A stretch of 64,000 bases of DNA from Urechidicola vernalis (GTDB lineage: Bacteria; Bacteroidota; Bacteroidia; Flavobacteriales; Flavobacteriaceae). This document shows positions 9,108 through 16,697 of the stretch, piece after piece. A program made the position numbers and the translations under genes. The notes below the pieces were generated by a model. The model made no database searches. It was not told the DNA's origin and saw only the letters and a program-made list of their open reading frames with translations. The stretch lies in the NCBI RefSeq assembly GCF_031846385.1, contig NZ_JAVRHV010000005.1, positions 140,448-204,447 of the forward strand, read 5' to 3'. How positions within the stretch are numbered: position 1 is the stretch's first letter; every line of letters begins with the position of its first letter.

Positions 9108-9689
9108 CTAATTTTTATAGAAATTCATTTCATCTATAAAGTTCCACACAGCAACAGGCACCAAAGGCTTAAAGTTTTTATTGTTTTTAATTGAGTTTCT
9201 AATAAGTGTAGCCGAAATCTCGATTATTGGAGCTTCAATTTTTTCAATGTTATGGTGAGAAATTAGTTCTGAAGTTTCAAGTTTTTTAGAAACTCTTGGA
9301 TAAATCAAAATTGAATAGTTTTCCAATAAAATTTCGTAATTTTTCCATTTATGAAGACCATTAAGATTGTCTTCTCCCATAATCATTGAGAACTGATGCG
9401 TTGGATATTTTTCGGTTAAATGCGCAAGCGTATTTACCGTGTAATTAGGTTGGGGAAGCCCAAATTCTATATTTGAAGCCTTTAAATTGGGATAATCTTC
9501 AACAGCAATTTTCACCATTGACAATCTATGGATATCTGCTAAAAGCGAACTCTTTTTTTTATGTGGATTGTGAGGTGTAACAACAAACCAGACCTGATCT
9601 AAATCTGAATGTTCTACAAAATGATTTGCAATGATTAAATGACCAATATGAATCGGATTGAAGCTCCCAAAAAACAAACCAACTTTCAT
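9108..9689 (-). CDS. nadD: nicotinate-nucleotide adenylyltransferase
   Basis: Adenylates nicotinic acid mononucleotide in NAD biosynthesis. The nucleotidylyltransferase signature GLFFGSFNPIHIGHL is at residues 4-18, with the HxGH motif. The second motif ISATLIRNSI (ISxTxIR) is near residue 165. At 193 residues it has family length. It lies 3 bases downstream of gmk on the same strand, so yicC-gmk-nadD form an operon. Confidence 0.95.
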   Translation of the reverse strand: MKVGLFFGSFNPIHIGHLIIANHFVEHSDLDQVWFVVTPHNPHKKKSSLLADIHRLSMVKIAVEDYPNLKASNIEFGLPQPNYTVNTLAHLTEKYPTHQFSMIMGEDNLNGLHKWKNYEILLENYSILIYPRVSKKLETSELISHHNIEKIEAPIIEISATLIRNSIKNNKNFKPLVPVAVWNFIDEMNFYKN

Positions 9690-9692
9690 ATT

Positions 9693-10265
9693 CTATTTTT
9701 TAGTAAAATCTGAGATCAAGTTAAATGCTGTTTTTTTAGCATCGTCTAAGTTGTCATTTATCACAATTTCATCAAAAAGTGGCGCGGTGGCTAATTCTGC
9801 CGAAGCCTTTGCAACACGCATATTTATTTTATCATCACTTTCAGTTTGCCTCTTTTTTAAACGGATTTTTAATTCGTCTATACTTGGAGGTTTTACAAAA
9901 ATCGCCAATGTTTGATCTGGAAACTTACGCTTGATTCTTAATCCACCGGAGACGTCAATATCAAAAATAACATGTTTACCCAGTGCCCAAATGCGTTCAA
10001 CTTCTGTTTTTAAAGTACCATAAAAATTATCACGATACACTTCTTCCCACTCCAAGAATTCTTCGTTTTTTATTTTGTTTTTAAATTCTGACGCAGATAA
10101 AAAATAATAATCTTTACCTTCTTCTTCAGTGCCACGTTTATCTCTGGAAGTTGCAGAAATTGAAAACTCAAGGTTTAACTCAGTCTGTTTTAGTAAATGA
10201 CGTACGATGGTAGTTTTACCAGATCCTGATGGTGCCGAAAAAACAATTAACTTACCTTTACTCAT
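9693..10265 (-). CDS. gmk: guanylate kinase
   Basis: Converts GMP to GDP. The P-loop SAPSGSGKTT spans about residues 9-18, followed by the conserved SISATSRDKR and GKDYYFLSASEF substrate-binding segments and FDIDVSGGLRIK. At 190 residues it is complete. The ATG shares one base with the yicC stop (TAATG arrangement), which indicates translational coupling. Confidence 0.96.
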   Translation of the reverse strand: MSKGKLIVFSAPSGSGKTTIVRHLLKQTELNLEFSISATSRDKRGTEEEGKDYYFLSASEFKNKIKNEEFLEWEEVYRDNFYGTLKTEVERIWALGKHVIFDIDVSGGLRIKRKFPDQTLAIFVKPPSIDELKIRLKKRQTESDDKINMRVAKASAELATAPLFDEIVINDNLDDAKKTAFNLISDFTKK

Positions 10266-11122
10266 TAAAGCACATTTAAATTTTGTTCTTTGATTTTTTC
10301 TAATTCGTCTTTCATCTGAACTACCAGCTTTTGCATATCGGCAAAATTGGCTTTTGAACCTATGGTATTTATTTCTCTACCAATTTCTTGCGTTATAAAA
10401 CCAAGTTTTTTCCCATTTGAAGTTTCTGAATTTAGTTCAGTAAGAAAATAATCTAGGTGATTTTTTAAACGAACTTTTTCTTCAGTGATATCGAATTTTT
10501 CCAGATAATATATCAACTCTTGCTCAAATCTATTTTCATCTACTTTTGCTTCAATTTCTGAAATGGCTTTATTCAATCTTTCTTTTACATTTTCTATTCT
10601 TTGTGGATCAATGGTAATAACCTCATCTAATAGATTTTGTAAAACAGCGATTCTTTTTAAAAAGTCTTGTTTTAAAACTTCGCCTTCATCTTTTCTGTAT
10701 GTTGCTATGTTTTTTAGCGCTGTATTGATGCCTTCTTCAATCTCTTTCCATTCATTATCGTCTAAAGACTCTCTTTTACTTTGTATGGTTTCCGGTAAAC
10801 GAATAGCCATTTCAAGCAACTCTAGTTCTGAAGCAGGAGAAATCTCTTTCAATTGGTTCATATAAGAAACAACTGTTTCTTTGTTAATTTGAGAAGAAGA
10901 ACTCTGACCAATGCTTTCTACAAAAATTGAAAAATCTACCTTACCTCTCACTAATATTGAGGCAATGGTTTTACGTACTTTCATTTCCTTCTCTTTGTAA
11001 TAAGAGGGTGTTCTTACATTTAAATCTAAATTTTTACTATTTAAAGATTTAATTTCAATAGTAATTTTCTTTGTTGGTAATTGTAATTCAGTCTTACCAT
11101 AACCCGTCATTGATTGTAACAT
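10265..11122 (-). CDS. YicC/YloC family endoribonuclease
   Basis: Members of this family are RNases that act in sRNA turnover. The N-terminus MLQSMTGYGKTELQ and the C-terminal DUF1732-type segment (FLTELNSETSNGKKLGFITQ, then EINTIGSKANFAD) are diagnostic. The longest ORF starts at a TTG at 11146, but that codon sits inside the TACCTTTG promoter element, so the ATG at 11122 is chosen; it also gives the expected family N-terminus. First gene of yicC-gmk-nadD, the usual association with gmk. Confidence 0.93.
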   Translation of the reverse strand: MLQSMTGYGKTELQLPTKKITIEIKSLNSKNLDLNVRTPSYYKEKEMKVRKTIASILVRGKVDFSIFVESIGQSSSSQINKETVVSYMNQLKEISPASELELLEMAIRLPETIQSKRESLDDNEWKEIEEGINTALKNIATYRKDEGEVLKQDFLKRIAVLQNLLDEVITIDPQRIENVKERLNKAISEIEAKVDENRFEQELIYYLEKFDITEEKVRLKNHLDYFLTELNSETSNGKKLGFITQEIGREINTIGSKANFADMQKLVVQMKDELEKIKEQNLNVL

Positions 11123-11143
11123 ATACTCGAAAATAAAATTATG

Positions 11144-11151
11144 CAAAGGTA
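11144..11151 (-). promoter_or_regulatory. -7 element TACCTTTG for yicC-gmk-nadD
   Basis: An exact TAnnTTTG match on the minus strand, 21 bases from the ATG at 11122. No clear -33 TTG is seen. Confidence 0.6.
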
Positions 11152-11165
11152 CACAAAATTGTGTT

Positions 11166-12059
11166 CTAGGCGGTTTGCTTTGGGCGTTTACTTACAAGAT
11201 ATACGCCTAAGAAAATTATAAGACTAGCCGTTACTTTTGTAGTGCTTAATTCATCACTTCCTAAAATTAGTGCGAAAATACTTGTAACCACAGGTTGTAG
11301 ATAAATAAAGGCAGCAACGGTTGTAGTTTTTAATTTGGTTAGGGCGATAATATTAAATAAATAAGCGAAAAATGTGGTGAATACAACTACAAATAGAATT
11401 TTGTAAATAATTGATTCAGGTAAAAGTGCCCATTCAATTTCTTGAAATTCCGAAAATCCAAAGGGAACAACAACAAAAAGTCCAAATAAATAGACCCATT
11501 TAATCAATGTAAATGGGTGGTATTTTTCGAGGAGTTTTTTAATAATGATCAAATACACTGCATAGCAAGATGCATTGATAAAGATGTATAGATTTCCTAG
11601 AACAATATTGGGGGCGTTTTCCGCTTCAGATTTTCCATAAATAACTAAAATTGCGGCACCAATAAATCCAATTAGTACTCCCAATATTCTATGCGGAACC
11701 AACCTTTCCTTCAAAAATAAAATGGATAAAATAAAAACGAGAATTGGACCAACGATCATAATAACGGAGGCGTTTATAGGGGTAGTTAAACTAAGTCCTT
11801 TAAAAAAGAACAGCATGTTTAAGGCCGCTCCAAACAAGCCAGCAAAGAAAATAGGGATAAAATCTTTTTTATCAATCTTTTCCTTTTTCACAAATAAACC
11901 GAGGATCCAAAATAAGAGGCACGCACCTACAACACGAAGTATTATAAAACCAAAAGGTTTAACATACAAAGGCATCACATCTTTGGCAATACTATAATTG
12001 GCACCATAAATTAAAGTAGCTCCTAATGCGGCAAGAAACGCTAAAATTCTACCTTTCAT
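11166..12059 (-). CDS. EamA/DMT family transporter
   Basis: About ten hydrophobic segments in two repeated halves, as in EamA (drug/metabolite transporter) carriers. It begins MKGRILAFLAALGATLIYG and has a charged loop VKKEKIDKKD (about residues 57-66). It probably exports a small metabolite; the substrate is not predictable. The ATG at 12059 is chosen over the TTG at 12080 of the longest ORF, because that TTG lies in a near-consensus promoter element (CATCTTTG on the minus strand). Divergent from upp. Confidence 0.85.
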   Translation of the reverse strand: MKGRILAFLAALGATLIYGANYSIAKDVMPLYVKPFGFIILRVVGACLLFWILGLFVKKEKIDKKDFIPIFFAGLFGAALNMLFFFKGLSLTTPINASVIMIVGPILVFILSILFLKERLVPHRILGVLIGFIGAAILVIYGKSEAENAPNIVLGNLYIFINASCYAVYLIIIKKLLEKYHPFTLIKWVYLFGLFVVVPFGFSEFQEIEWALLPESIIYKILFVVVFTTFFAYLFNIIALTKLKTTTVAAFIYLQPVVTSIFALILGSDELSTTKVTASLIIFLGVYLVSKRPKQTA

Positions 12060-12119
12060 CTCGTAGTTATTAGTTTGCAAAGATGATAAATAATGCTGTT
12101 AAACATATCGAATAAAAAT

Positions 12120-12127
12120 TATCTTTG
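12120..12127 (+). promoter_or_regulatory. -7 element TATCTTTG for upp
   Basis: An exact TAnnTTTG match whose last G is the first base of the GTG that opens the longest upp ORF. Transcription should start within a few bases of the ATG at 12136, so the mRNA is leaderless or nearly so. Confidence 0.6.
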
Positions 12128-12141
12128 TGAAAACGATGCTT

Positions 12142-12792
12142 ATGACCATTCATGATTTCTCTATTAAAAAATCAATTTTAAACAAGTTTATTTCAGAAAT
12201 TAGAGACGTAAATTTGCAAAAAGACAGTTTAAGGTTTCGTAGAAATATTGAACGTATTGGCGAAATTTTAGGATATGAGATGAGTCAAGTACTCAATTAT
12301 TCTAATCAAGAAATTACAACACCCCTTGGTGTAAAACCAATTGAATTAATTACTGAAGAGTTGGTATTGTGCTCCATTTTGAGAGCAGGATTGCCTTTAC
12401 ATAATGGCTTGTTAAATTATTTTGATGATGTAGAAAATGCTTTTGTCTCTGCCTATAGAAAACATACTTCTGAAGCCAATTTTACAATAAAAGTTGAGTA
12501 TTTAGCATCTCCAAGTTTTGACGGGAAAACGCTTATTCTAGCAGACCCAATGTTGGCTACCGGAAGATCTTTAGTAGAAACTTATAAGGCGATGTTGAAA
12601 AATGGAGTTCCTAAACAAACGCATATTGTGGCAGTAATTGGTTCAGCTGAAGGAATAGCTTATATCAAAAAGCATTTTCCGGAAAACACCCACTTATGGA
12701 TTGCAACGGTTGATGATAAATTAAACGATAAAGGATATATTGTGCCTGGTTTAGGAGATGCCGGCGATTTAGCCTATGGCTCTAAATTATAA
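12142..12792 (+). CDS. upp: uracil phosphoribosyltransferase
   Basis: Salvages uracil with PRPP to give UMP. The PRPP loop is LADPMLATGRS (about 136-146) and the C-terminal uracil-binding motif reads PGLGDAGDLAYGSK. The first residues MTIHDFS match the usual family N-terminus, so I choose the ATG at 12142; ATG 12136 or GTG 12127 are possible, but the latter overlaps the promoter. The stop overlaps the stop of the converging DUF6427 gene by 6 bases. Confidence 0.94.
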   Translation: MTIHDFSIKKSILNKFISEIRDVNLQKDSLRFRRNIERIGEILGYEMSQVLNYSNQEITTPLGVKPIELITEELVLCSILRAGLPLHNGLLNYFDDVENAFVSAYRKHTSEANFTIKVEYLASPSFDGKTLILADPMLATGRSLVETYKAMLKNGVPKQTHIVAVIGSAEGIAYIKKHFPENTHLWIATVDDKLNDKGYIVPGLGDAGDLAYGSKL

Positions 12793-13710
12793 TATATAGG
12801 CGCTTAAGCAGACCAAAACTAATAAATAAACGAGAACTTCTCTAACTTTTTGATGTGTTACTAATTGCAATAAATTAGCCGTGAAAACAGCAAGCGGTAA
12901 AAAGGCAAAAATAAATTCGGAACCAGTTTTATTTGGAGCAAATAGCAATACTGTTACTGCAATAATAATATGACCATATAAAAGGTTCAAAGATGGCCTT
13001 ATATCGTTTGTAAGTGAATTGATTTTTAGTCTTGTTAGCCCCATTGCAATAAGACCATAAGCACTCATAAATAAAAGAGGCACAAGTACATTTAAGGAAC
13101 TGTAATTGTCAAAGACAAAACTGTATTCAATTAAAAGTCGATCTGAAAACAACTCCATTTTTTCCGACACCAAACAATAGGTGTAAAACAAGAACCAAGG
13201 AGTTATAAACCCAATTAATACTATAATGCAATTCCTAATTTCTTGTTTTTTATAAACGATTATAGCAATAATTGTAAGAATAAGAAATAAAGAACTCCAT
13301 TCATAAAACAATGCGGCAATACCAATCCAAAAACCGCTATCAAAAATCTTCAGTTTTACACTTTTTAAAGATTGAATACTATAGGTTCTTCTAAATGCAA
13401 AGAGCAAAACAAAATGAGAAATAAAAACTTCATTCAATTGTATTGTTTTTGGGAACATTCCGAATAAAAATGCTAGCGATAATAGTACATATGAGTCTTG
13501 ACCAGATAGATTATTTTTTCGATTGATGAATCGAATCAGGAAAAAGAGAATCAAAAAAACAATGGAAAATCCAAATTTTGACAACACCGTTAAAAATGAA
13601 AATTCTGGTTTTTCTATTAAAAAAATCGATAGCAAATAAAAAAAGACGAAAATACCCCCTATAAATATAGCATGAATAGGTTTAGTTTTCTTAAAAAAAT
13701 TGGCAATCAT
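12787..13710 (-). CDS. DUF6427 family membrane protein
   Basis: A 307-residue, very hydrophobic protein with about eight to nine membrane segments, beginning MIANFFKKTKPIHAIFIGG. This family is found in Flavobacteriia, regularly beside upp, and its function is unknown. The arrangement here (upp converging, DUF6341 diverging) is the common one. Its gene and DUF6341 both start with MIAN. The family name rests on recall of such neighbourhoods and on N-terminal similarity. Confidence 0.7.
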   Translation of the reverse strand: MIANFFKKTKPIHAIFIGGIFVFFYLLSIFLIEKPEFSFLTVLSKFGFSIVFLILFFLIRFINRKNNLSGQDSYVLLSLAFLFGMFPKTIQLNEVFISHFVLLFAFRRTYSIQSLKSVKLKIFDSGFWIGIAALFYEWSSLFLILTIIAIIVYKKQEIRNCIIVLIGFITPWFLFYTYCLVSEKMELFSDRLLIEYSFVFDNYSSLNVLVPLLFMSAYGLIAMGLTRLKINSLTNDIRPSLNLLYGHIIIAVTVLLFAPNKTGSEFIFAFLPLAVFTANLLQLVTHQKVREVLVYLLVLVCLSAYIL

Positions 13711-13730
13711 TCTGAGTTTTTATACATTTG
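13700..13730 (+). promoter_or_regulatory. promoter for DUF6341 (TTG-N20-TACATTTG)
   Basis: TACATTTG at 13723-13730 is an exact -7 match, and a TTG at 13700-13702 lies 20 bp upstream. The -33 element overlaps the start of the divergent DUF6427 gene. Confidence 0.55.
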
Positions 13731-13750
13731 CAAAGTAAATATATTTAACA

Positions 13751-13948
13751 ATGATTGCAAACAATATTTTTAGAGCGATAGGCGATTTTTTCACCAATGT
13801 AGCATTTAAGCCATTAGACGGAATTAGATTTATGGATAACTGGTGGTTGCAAAATTCGTTTAGCTGGATTCTTATGTTAATTACATGCTATGCTTTCGTT
13901 TATTGGATGCGTCAATTGAAGAAATTCAAAGACGAAGGAACAGAGTAG
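13751..13948 (+). CDS. DUF6341 family small membrane protein
   Basis: A 65-residue protein with one membrane helix (SFSWILMLITCYAFVYWM, about 37-54) and a charged, probably cytoplasmic tail (RQLKKFKDEGTE). It is a Flavobacteriia-specific small protein of unknown role, consistently between DUF6427 and downstream tRNA-modification genes. The first residues (MIANNIFRAIGDFF) precede an amphipathic stretch. Own promoter just upstream; trmB follows 37 bases later and may be co-transcribed. Confidence 0.7.
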   Translation: MIANNIFRAIGDFFTNVAFKPLDGIRFMDNWWLQNSFSWILMLITCYAFVYWMRQLKKFKDEGTE

Positions 13949-13985
13949 TTCTTCACTCCCTTTATACTTATTTAAATAGTCTCCC

Positions 13986-14660
13986 GTGGGAAGTAAAAAC
14001 AAATTGAAGCGTTTTCGCGAGAATGAAACTTTCGCAAATGTTATACAACCTTCTCGTGAAGAAGTATTGACTAATTTTTCGCTGAAAGGAAAATGGAATA
14101 CCTTTTTCAAAAATGACAACCCAATTATTTTAGAATTAGGTTGTGGAAAGGGTGAATATTCATTGGCCTTAGCAGAACAACACCCCAACAAAAATTTTAT
14201 CGGTGTAGATATTAAAGGGGCTCGTTTTTGGCGTGGAGCCAAAACAGCTTTAGAAAGCGACATGAAAAATGTTGGCTTCTTAAGAACTCAGATAGAATTG
14301 ATTGATAAGTGTTTTGCCGAAAATGAAGTGGATGAAATTTGGATTACGTTTCCAGATCCTCAAATTAAATACACACGTACTAAGCATAGAATGACCAATC
14401 AACAGTTTTTAAAAATGTATGATACAATTTTAAAACCAGATGGTGTGGCTCATTTAAAAACGGACAGTGAATTTATGCATGGTTATACGTTGGGTATTTT
14501 ACATGGCGAAGGTCATGAAGTATTGTATGCCCACCATGATGTTTATAAGAATATTCAGCATGCGCCAAAAGAGGTTGTTAATACGCAAACTTATTATGAA
14601 AGTCAGTATTTAGAAACAGGGAAGGCTATTACTTACATTAAATTTAGATTGAATTACTAG
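13986..14660 (+). CDS. trmB: tRNA (guanine-N7-)-methyltransferase
   Basis: Methylates G46 of tRNAs with SAM. The SAM-binding motif ILELGCGKGEYS is near residues 48-59, IGVDIKGARFWRG follows, and the TrmB-specific ITFPDPQIKYTRTKHRMT (about 119-136) is present. The start is GTG at 13986 (GTG GGA AGT AAA), with the expected MGSKNKLKRF N-terminus. At 224 residues it is full length. Confidence 0.95.
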   Translation: MGSKNKLKRFRENETFANVIQPSREEVLTNFSLKGKWNTFFKNDNPIILELGCGKGEYSLALAEQHPNKNFIGVDIKGARFWRGAKTALESDMKNVGFLRTQIELIDKCFAENEVDEIWITFPDPQIKYTRTKHRMTNQQFLKMYDTILKPDGVAHLKTDSEFMHGYTLGILHGEGHEVLYAHHDVYKNIQHAPKEVVNTQTYYESQYLETGKAITYIKFRLNY

Positions 14661-14689
14661 TCGCTAATCTTTAGAATAGTTTTCTTTTT

Positions 14690-14720
14690 TCATTTCGAGT
14701 GAATTCGAGAATTCTTATCA
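14690..14720. repeat. degenerate half of a dispersed palindromic repeat
   Basis: The stretch beginning TCATTTCGAGTGAATTCGAG resembles one arm of the dispersed element seen in full at 48211-48335 (TCATTTTGAGCGAAGTCGAA). Only one arm is visible here, upstream of the alkyltransferase-like gene. Confidence 0.5.
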
Positions 14721-14742
14721 TTGATTTTAGTACTTTTAGTTT

Positions 14743-15087
14743 ATGAAAAAAACAAACGACAACTTTTTTGAAAAGGCTTATGGAGTAGCGCGTTTAATCC
14801 CATTCGGAAGGGTTACTAGTTATGGTGCCATTGCCAAATTTTTGGGTGCTGCTCGTTCGGCAAGAATGGTTGGTTGGGCTATGAATGCTTCTCATAACGA
14901 TGAAACCGTTCCTGCCCATAGGGTGGTGAACAGAGTGGGTTTATTGACAGGTAAAAACCACTTTGATGGCACTAATTTAATGCAGCAACTTTTAGAAAAT
15001 GAAGGCGTGGTTGTGATCGAAAATCAAATCCAAGATTTTGATAAGATTTTTTGGGATCCATCCGAAGAATTAGACCTTGAAAATTAG
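14743..15087 (+). CDS. alkyltransferase-like protein (Atl/MGMT C-terminal domain, Cys replaced by Ala)
   Basis: A 114-residue protein made only of the O6-alkylguanine-DNA alkyltransferase DNA-binding domain: PFGRVTSYGAIAKFLG (helix-turn-helix), ARMVGWAMN with the Arg finger, and the active-site motif. This reads VPAHRVVNR with A58 where methyltransferases have PCHR. It therefore cannot take up alkyl groups and fits the Atl proteins, which bind O6-alkylguanine and hand it to nucleotide excision repair. A near-consensus promoter TACTTTTA lies 5 bases before the ATG. Confidence 0.9.
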   Translation: MKKTNDNFFEKAYGVARLIPFGRVTSYGAIAKFLGAARSARMVGWAMNASHNDETVPAHRVVNRVGLLTGKNHFDGTNLMQQLLENEGVVVIENQIQDFDKIFWDPSEELDLEN

Positions 15088-15112
15088 GTTAAATTAAAGT
15101 AAAAAATAAGCG

Positions 15113-15120
15113 TATCTTTG
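15113..15120 (+). promoter_or_regulatory. -7 element TATCTTTG for mrp-nifU
   Basis: An exact TAnnTTTG match 28 bases upstream of the GTG start of the Mrp gene. Confidence 0.55.
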
Positions 15121-15148
15121 CTGCGTAAAACCTTTATTATTTAGTTAC

Positions 15149-16282
15149 GTGAGTATTCTTAAAAAAGACATATTAAAAGCACTTGAAAGTATTACTGCTC
15201 CTGGAGAAGGGAAAAGTTTAGTTGAAAGTAATTCGGTTAAAAACATTGTAGTTTTTGACAAAGAAGTAATTGTAGATGTAGAAATTGGAAACCCGTCTTT
15301 ACAAGCAAAAAAACGTGTAGAGGTTGATATCATGAAAACAATTCATGAGCAAGTACATCCAAAAGCAGATATAAAGGTAAATGTAAAAGCCATTGCGCAA
15401 GCAAAACCAACAAACCAAATCAAAGGAAAAGAAATTCCTGGAATTAAAAATATTATTGCAATTGCATCTGGTAAAGGTGGTGTAGGAAAATCTACAATTA
15501 CGGCCAATATGGCGGTAAGTTTAGCAAAAATGGGCTTTAGTGTTGGAGTATTAGATGCCGATGTATATGGACCATCAACACACATAATGTTTAATGTGGC
15601 AAAAGAAAGACCGAGATCTGTAAAGGTTGATGGACGTTCAAAAATGAAGCCGATTGAAAATTATGGTGTAAAAATATTATCACTAGGCTTTTTTACGCAA
15701 CCGAATCAAGCAGTAATATGGAGAGGACCGATGGCCTCCAAAGCATTGAACCAATTAATTTTTGATGCGGATTGGGGAGAATTAGATTTCTTATTATTGG
15801 ATTTACCTCCAGGAACTGGAGATATTCATTTATCAATTGTTCAATCTTTACCAATTACAGGAGCAGTAATTGTAAGTACACCTCAAAACATTGCTTTGGC
15901 TGATGCAAAGAAAGGAGTTGCAATGTTTAAACAAGAGAGCATCAATGTTCCGGTTTTAGGAATTGTAGAAAACATGAGTTATTTTACTCCTGAAGAATTA
16001 CCAGACAACAAATACTATATCTTTGGAAAAGATGGTGCTAAGAATTTAGCAGAAGATTTAGAAACTCGATTCTTAGGAGAAGTTCCTTTAGTTCAGAGCA
16101 TACGTGAAGCAGGAGATTTTGGAACACCTGCAGCGTTGCAATCTGGAACACCACAGGAAACGATTTTTAATGAAGTAACTAAAAATACAGTTGCAGAACT
16201 ATTGAAAAGAAATAAAAACTTACCTCCTACAGAAGTGGTGAGAATTACAACAATGAGCGGATGTAGCCCAAATAAAAAATAG
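15149..16282 (+). CDS. Mrp/NBP35 family iron-sulfur carrier ATPase
   Basis: A P-loop ATPase (ApbC/Mrp) that carries and transfers Fe-S clusters. The N-terminal MIP18/DUF59 domain covers about residues 1-90. The deviant Walker A IASGKGGVGKSTI is at about 107-119, and Walker B DLPPGTGDIHLS is near 213-224. Downstream is the conserved VENMSYF, but the usual CxxC after it is not obvious (YFTPEELPDNKYYIFG); one Cys is in the C-terminal SGCSPNKK. The start is GTG at 15149. NifU follows 3 bases later. Confidence 0.92.
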   Translation: MSILKKDILKALESITAPGEGKSLVESNSVKNIVVFDKEVIVDVEIGNPSLQAKKRVEVDIMKTIHEQVHPKADIKVNVKAIAQAKPTNQIKGKEIPGIKNIIAIASGKGGVGKSTITANMAVSLAKMGFSVGVLDADVYGPSTHIMFNVAKERPRSVKVDGRSKMKPIENYGVKILSLGFFTQPNQAVIWRGPMASKALNQLIFDADWGELDFLLLDLPPGTGDIHLSIVQSLPITGAVIVSTPQNIALADAKKGVAMFKQESINVPVLGIVENMSYFTPEELPDNKYYIFGKDGAKNLAEDLETRFLGEVPLVQSIREAGDFGTPAALQSGTPQETIFNEVTKNTVAELLKRNKNLPPTEVVRITTMSGCSPNKK

Positions 16283-16285
16283 GAT

Positions 16286-16537
16286 ATGACAGCACAAGAA
16301 TTAATAGCAAAAGTAGAAGATGCACTTGAAGAAATCAGACCTTATTTAATTACAGATGGAGGTAATATTTCTTTAGTAAATATTGAAGATGATGTTGTAA
16401 AAGTAAAGTTAGAAGGAGCATGCGTTGGCTGCTCTGTCAATCAAATGACACTTACAAACGGAGTAGAGGCTACAATTAAGAGACATGTTCCTCAGATTAA
16501 AAAAGTAATTGAAATTAGTCAAGAAACTGTCGAATAA
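16286..16537 (+). CDS. NifU-like C-terminal domain protein (Fe-S scaffold)
   Basis: An 83-residue protein equal to the NifU C-terminal domain, which holds a labile [4Fe-4S] cluster for delivery. The beginning EEIRPYLITDGGNISLV and the CxxC in GACVGCSVNQMTL (about residues 45-57) are diagnostic. It is co-transcribed with the Mrp-type carrier, 3 bases apart, so the two probably act as scaffold and carrier in one Fe-S assembly path. Confidence 0.93.
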   Translation: MTAQELIAKVEDALEEIRPYLITDGGNISLVNIEDDVVKVKLEGACVGCSVNQMTLTNGVEATIKRHVPQIKKVIEISQETVE

Positions 16538-16556
16538 TACTTCCCTTTAAATTCTG

Positions 16557-16564
16557 TATATTTG
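16557..16564 (+). promoter_or_regulatory. -7 element TATATTTG before the hmgA-hppD-kynA cluster
   Basis: An exact TAnnTTTG match 20 bases after the nifU stop and 7 bases before the ATG of a 21-codon ORF. It makes a separate transcript for the aromatic catabolism genes likely. Confidence 0.5.
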
Positions 16565-16571
16565 TGTTGTT

Positions 16572-16637
16572 ATGAACAATACATGGGCAGAATTATTACT
16601 TCTTTTAAAATTTCTCATCAAGAGAAGCCCTGAATAA
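16572..16637 (+). CDS. possible 21-residue leader peptide upstream of hmgA
   Basis: ATG to TAA at 16572-16637 encodes MNNTWAELLLLLKFLIKRSP plus a final E. It begins only 7 bases after a -7 element, so it would be leaderless or nearly so. It has one Trp and five consecutive Leu codons (TTA TTA CTT CTT TTA). A weak hairpin (TACTCT at 16641-16646 and AGAGTA at 16656-16661) follows at once, 60 bases before the hmgA start. This layout is that of a transcription or translation attenuator, but no T run follows the hairpin. Expression is unproven and it may be a chance ORF. Confidence 0.35.
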   Translation: MNNTWAELLLLLKFLIKRSPE

Positions 16638-16697
16638 TTGTACTCTTTTATTAATAGAGTATTGCAAATTATTATTCAACATTTTAAATATTAAAAT

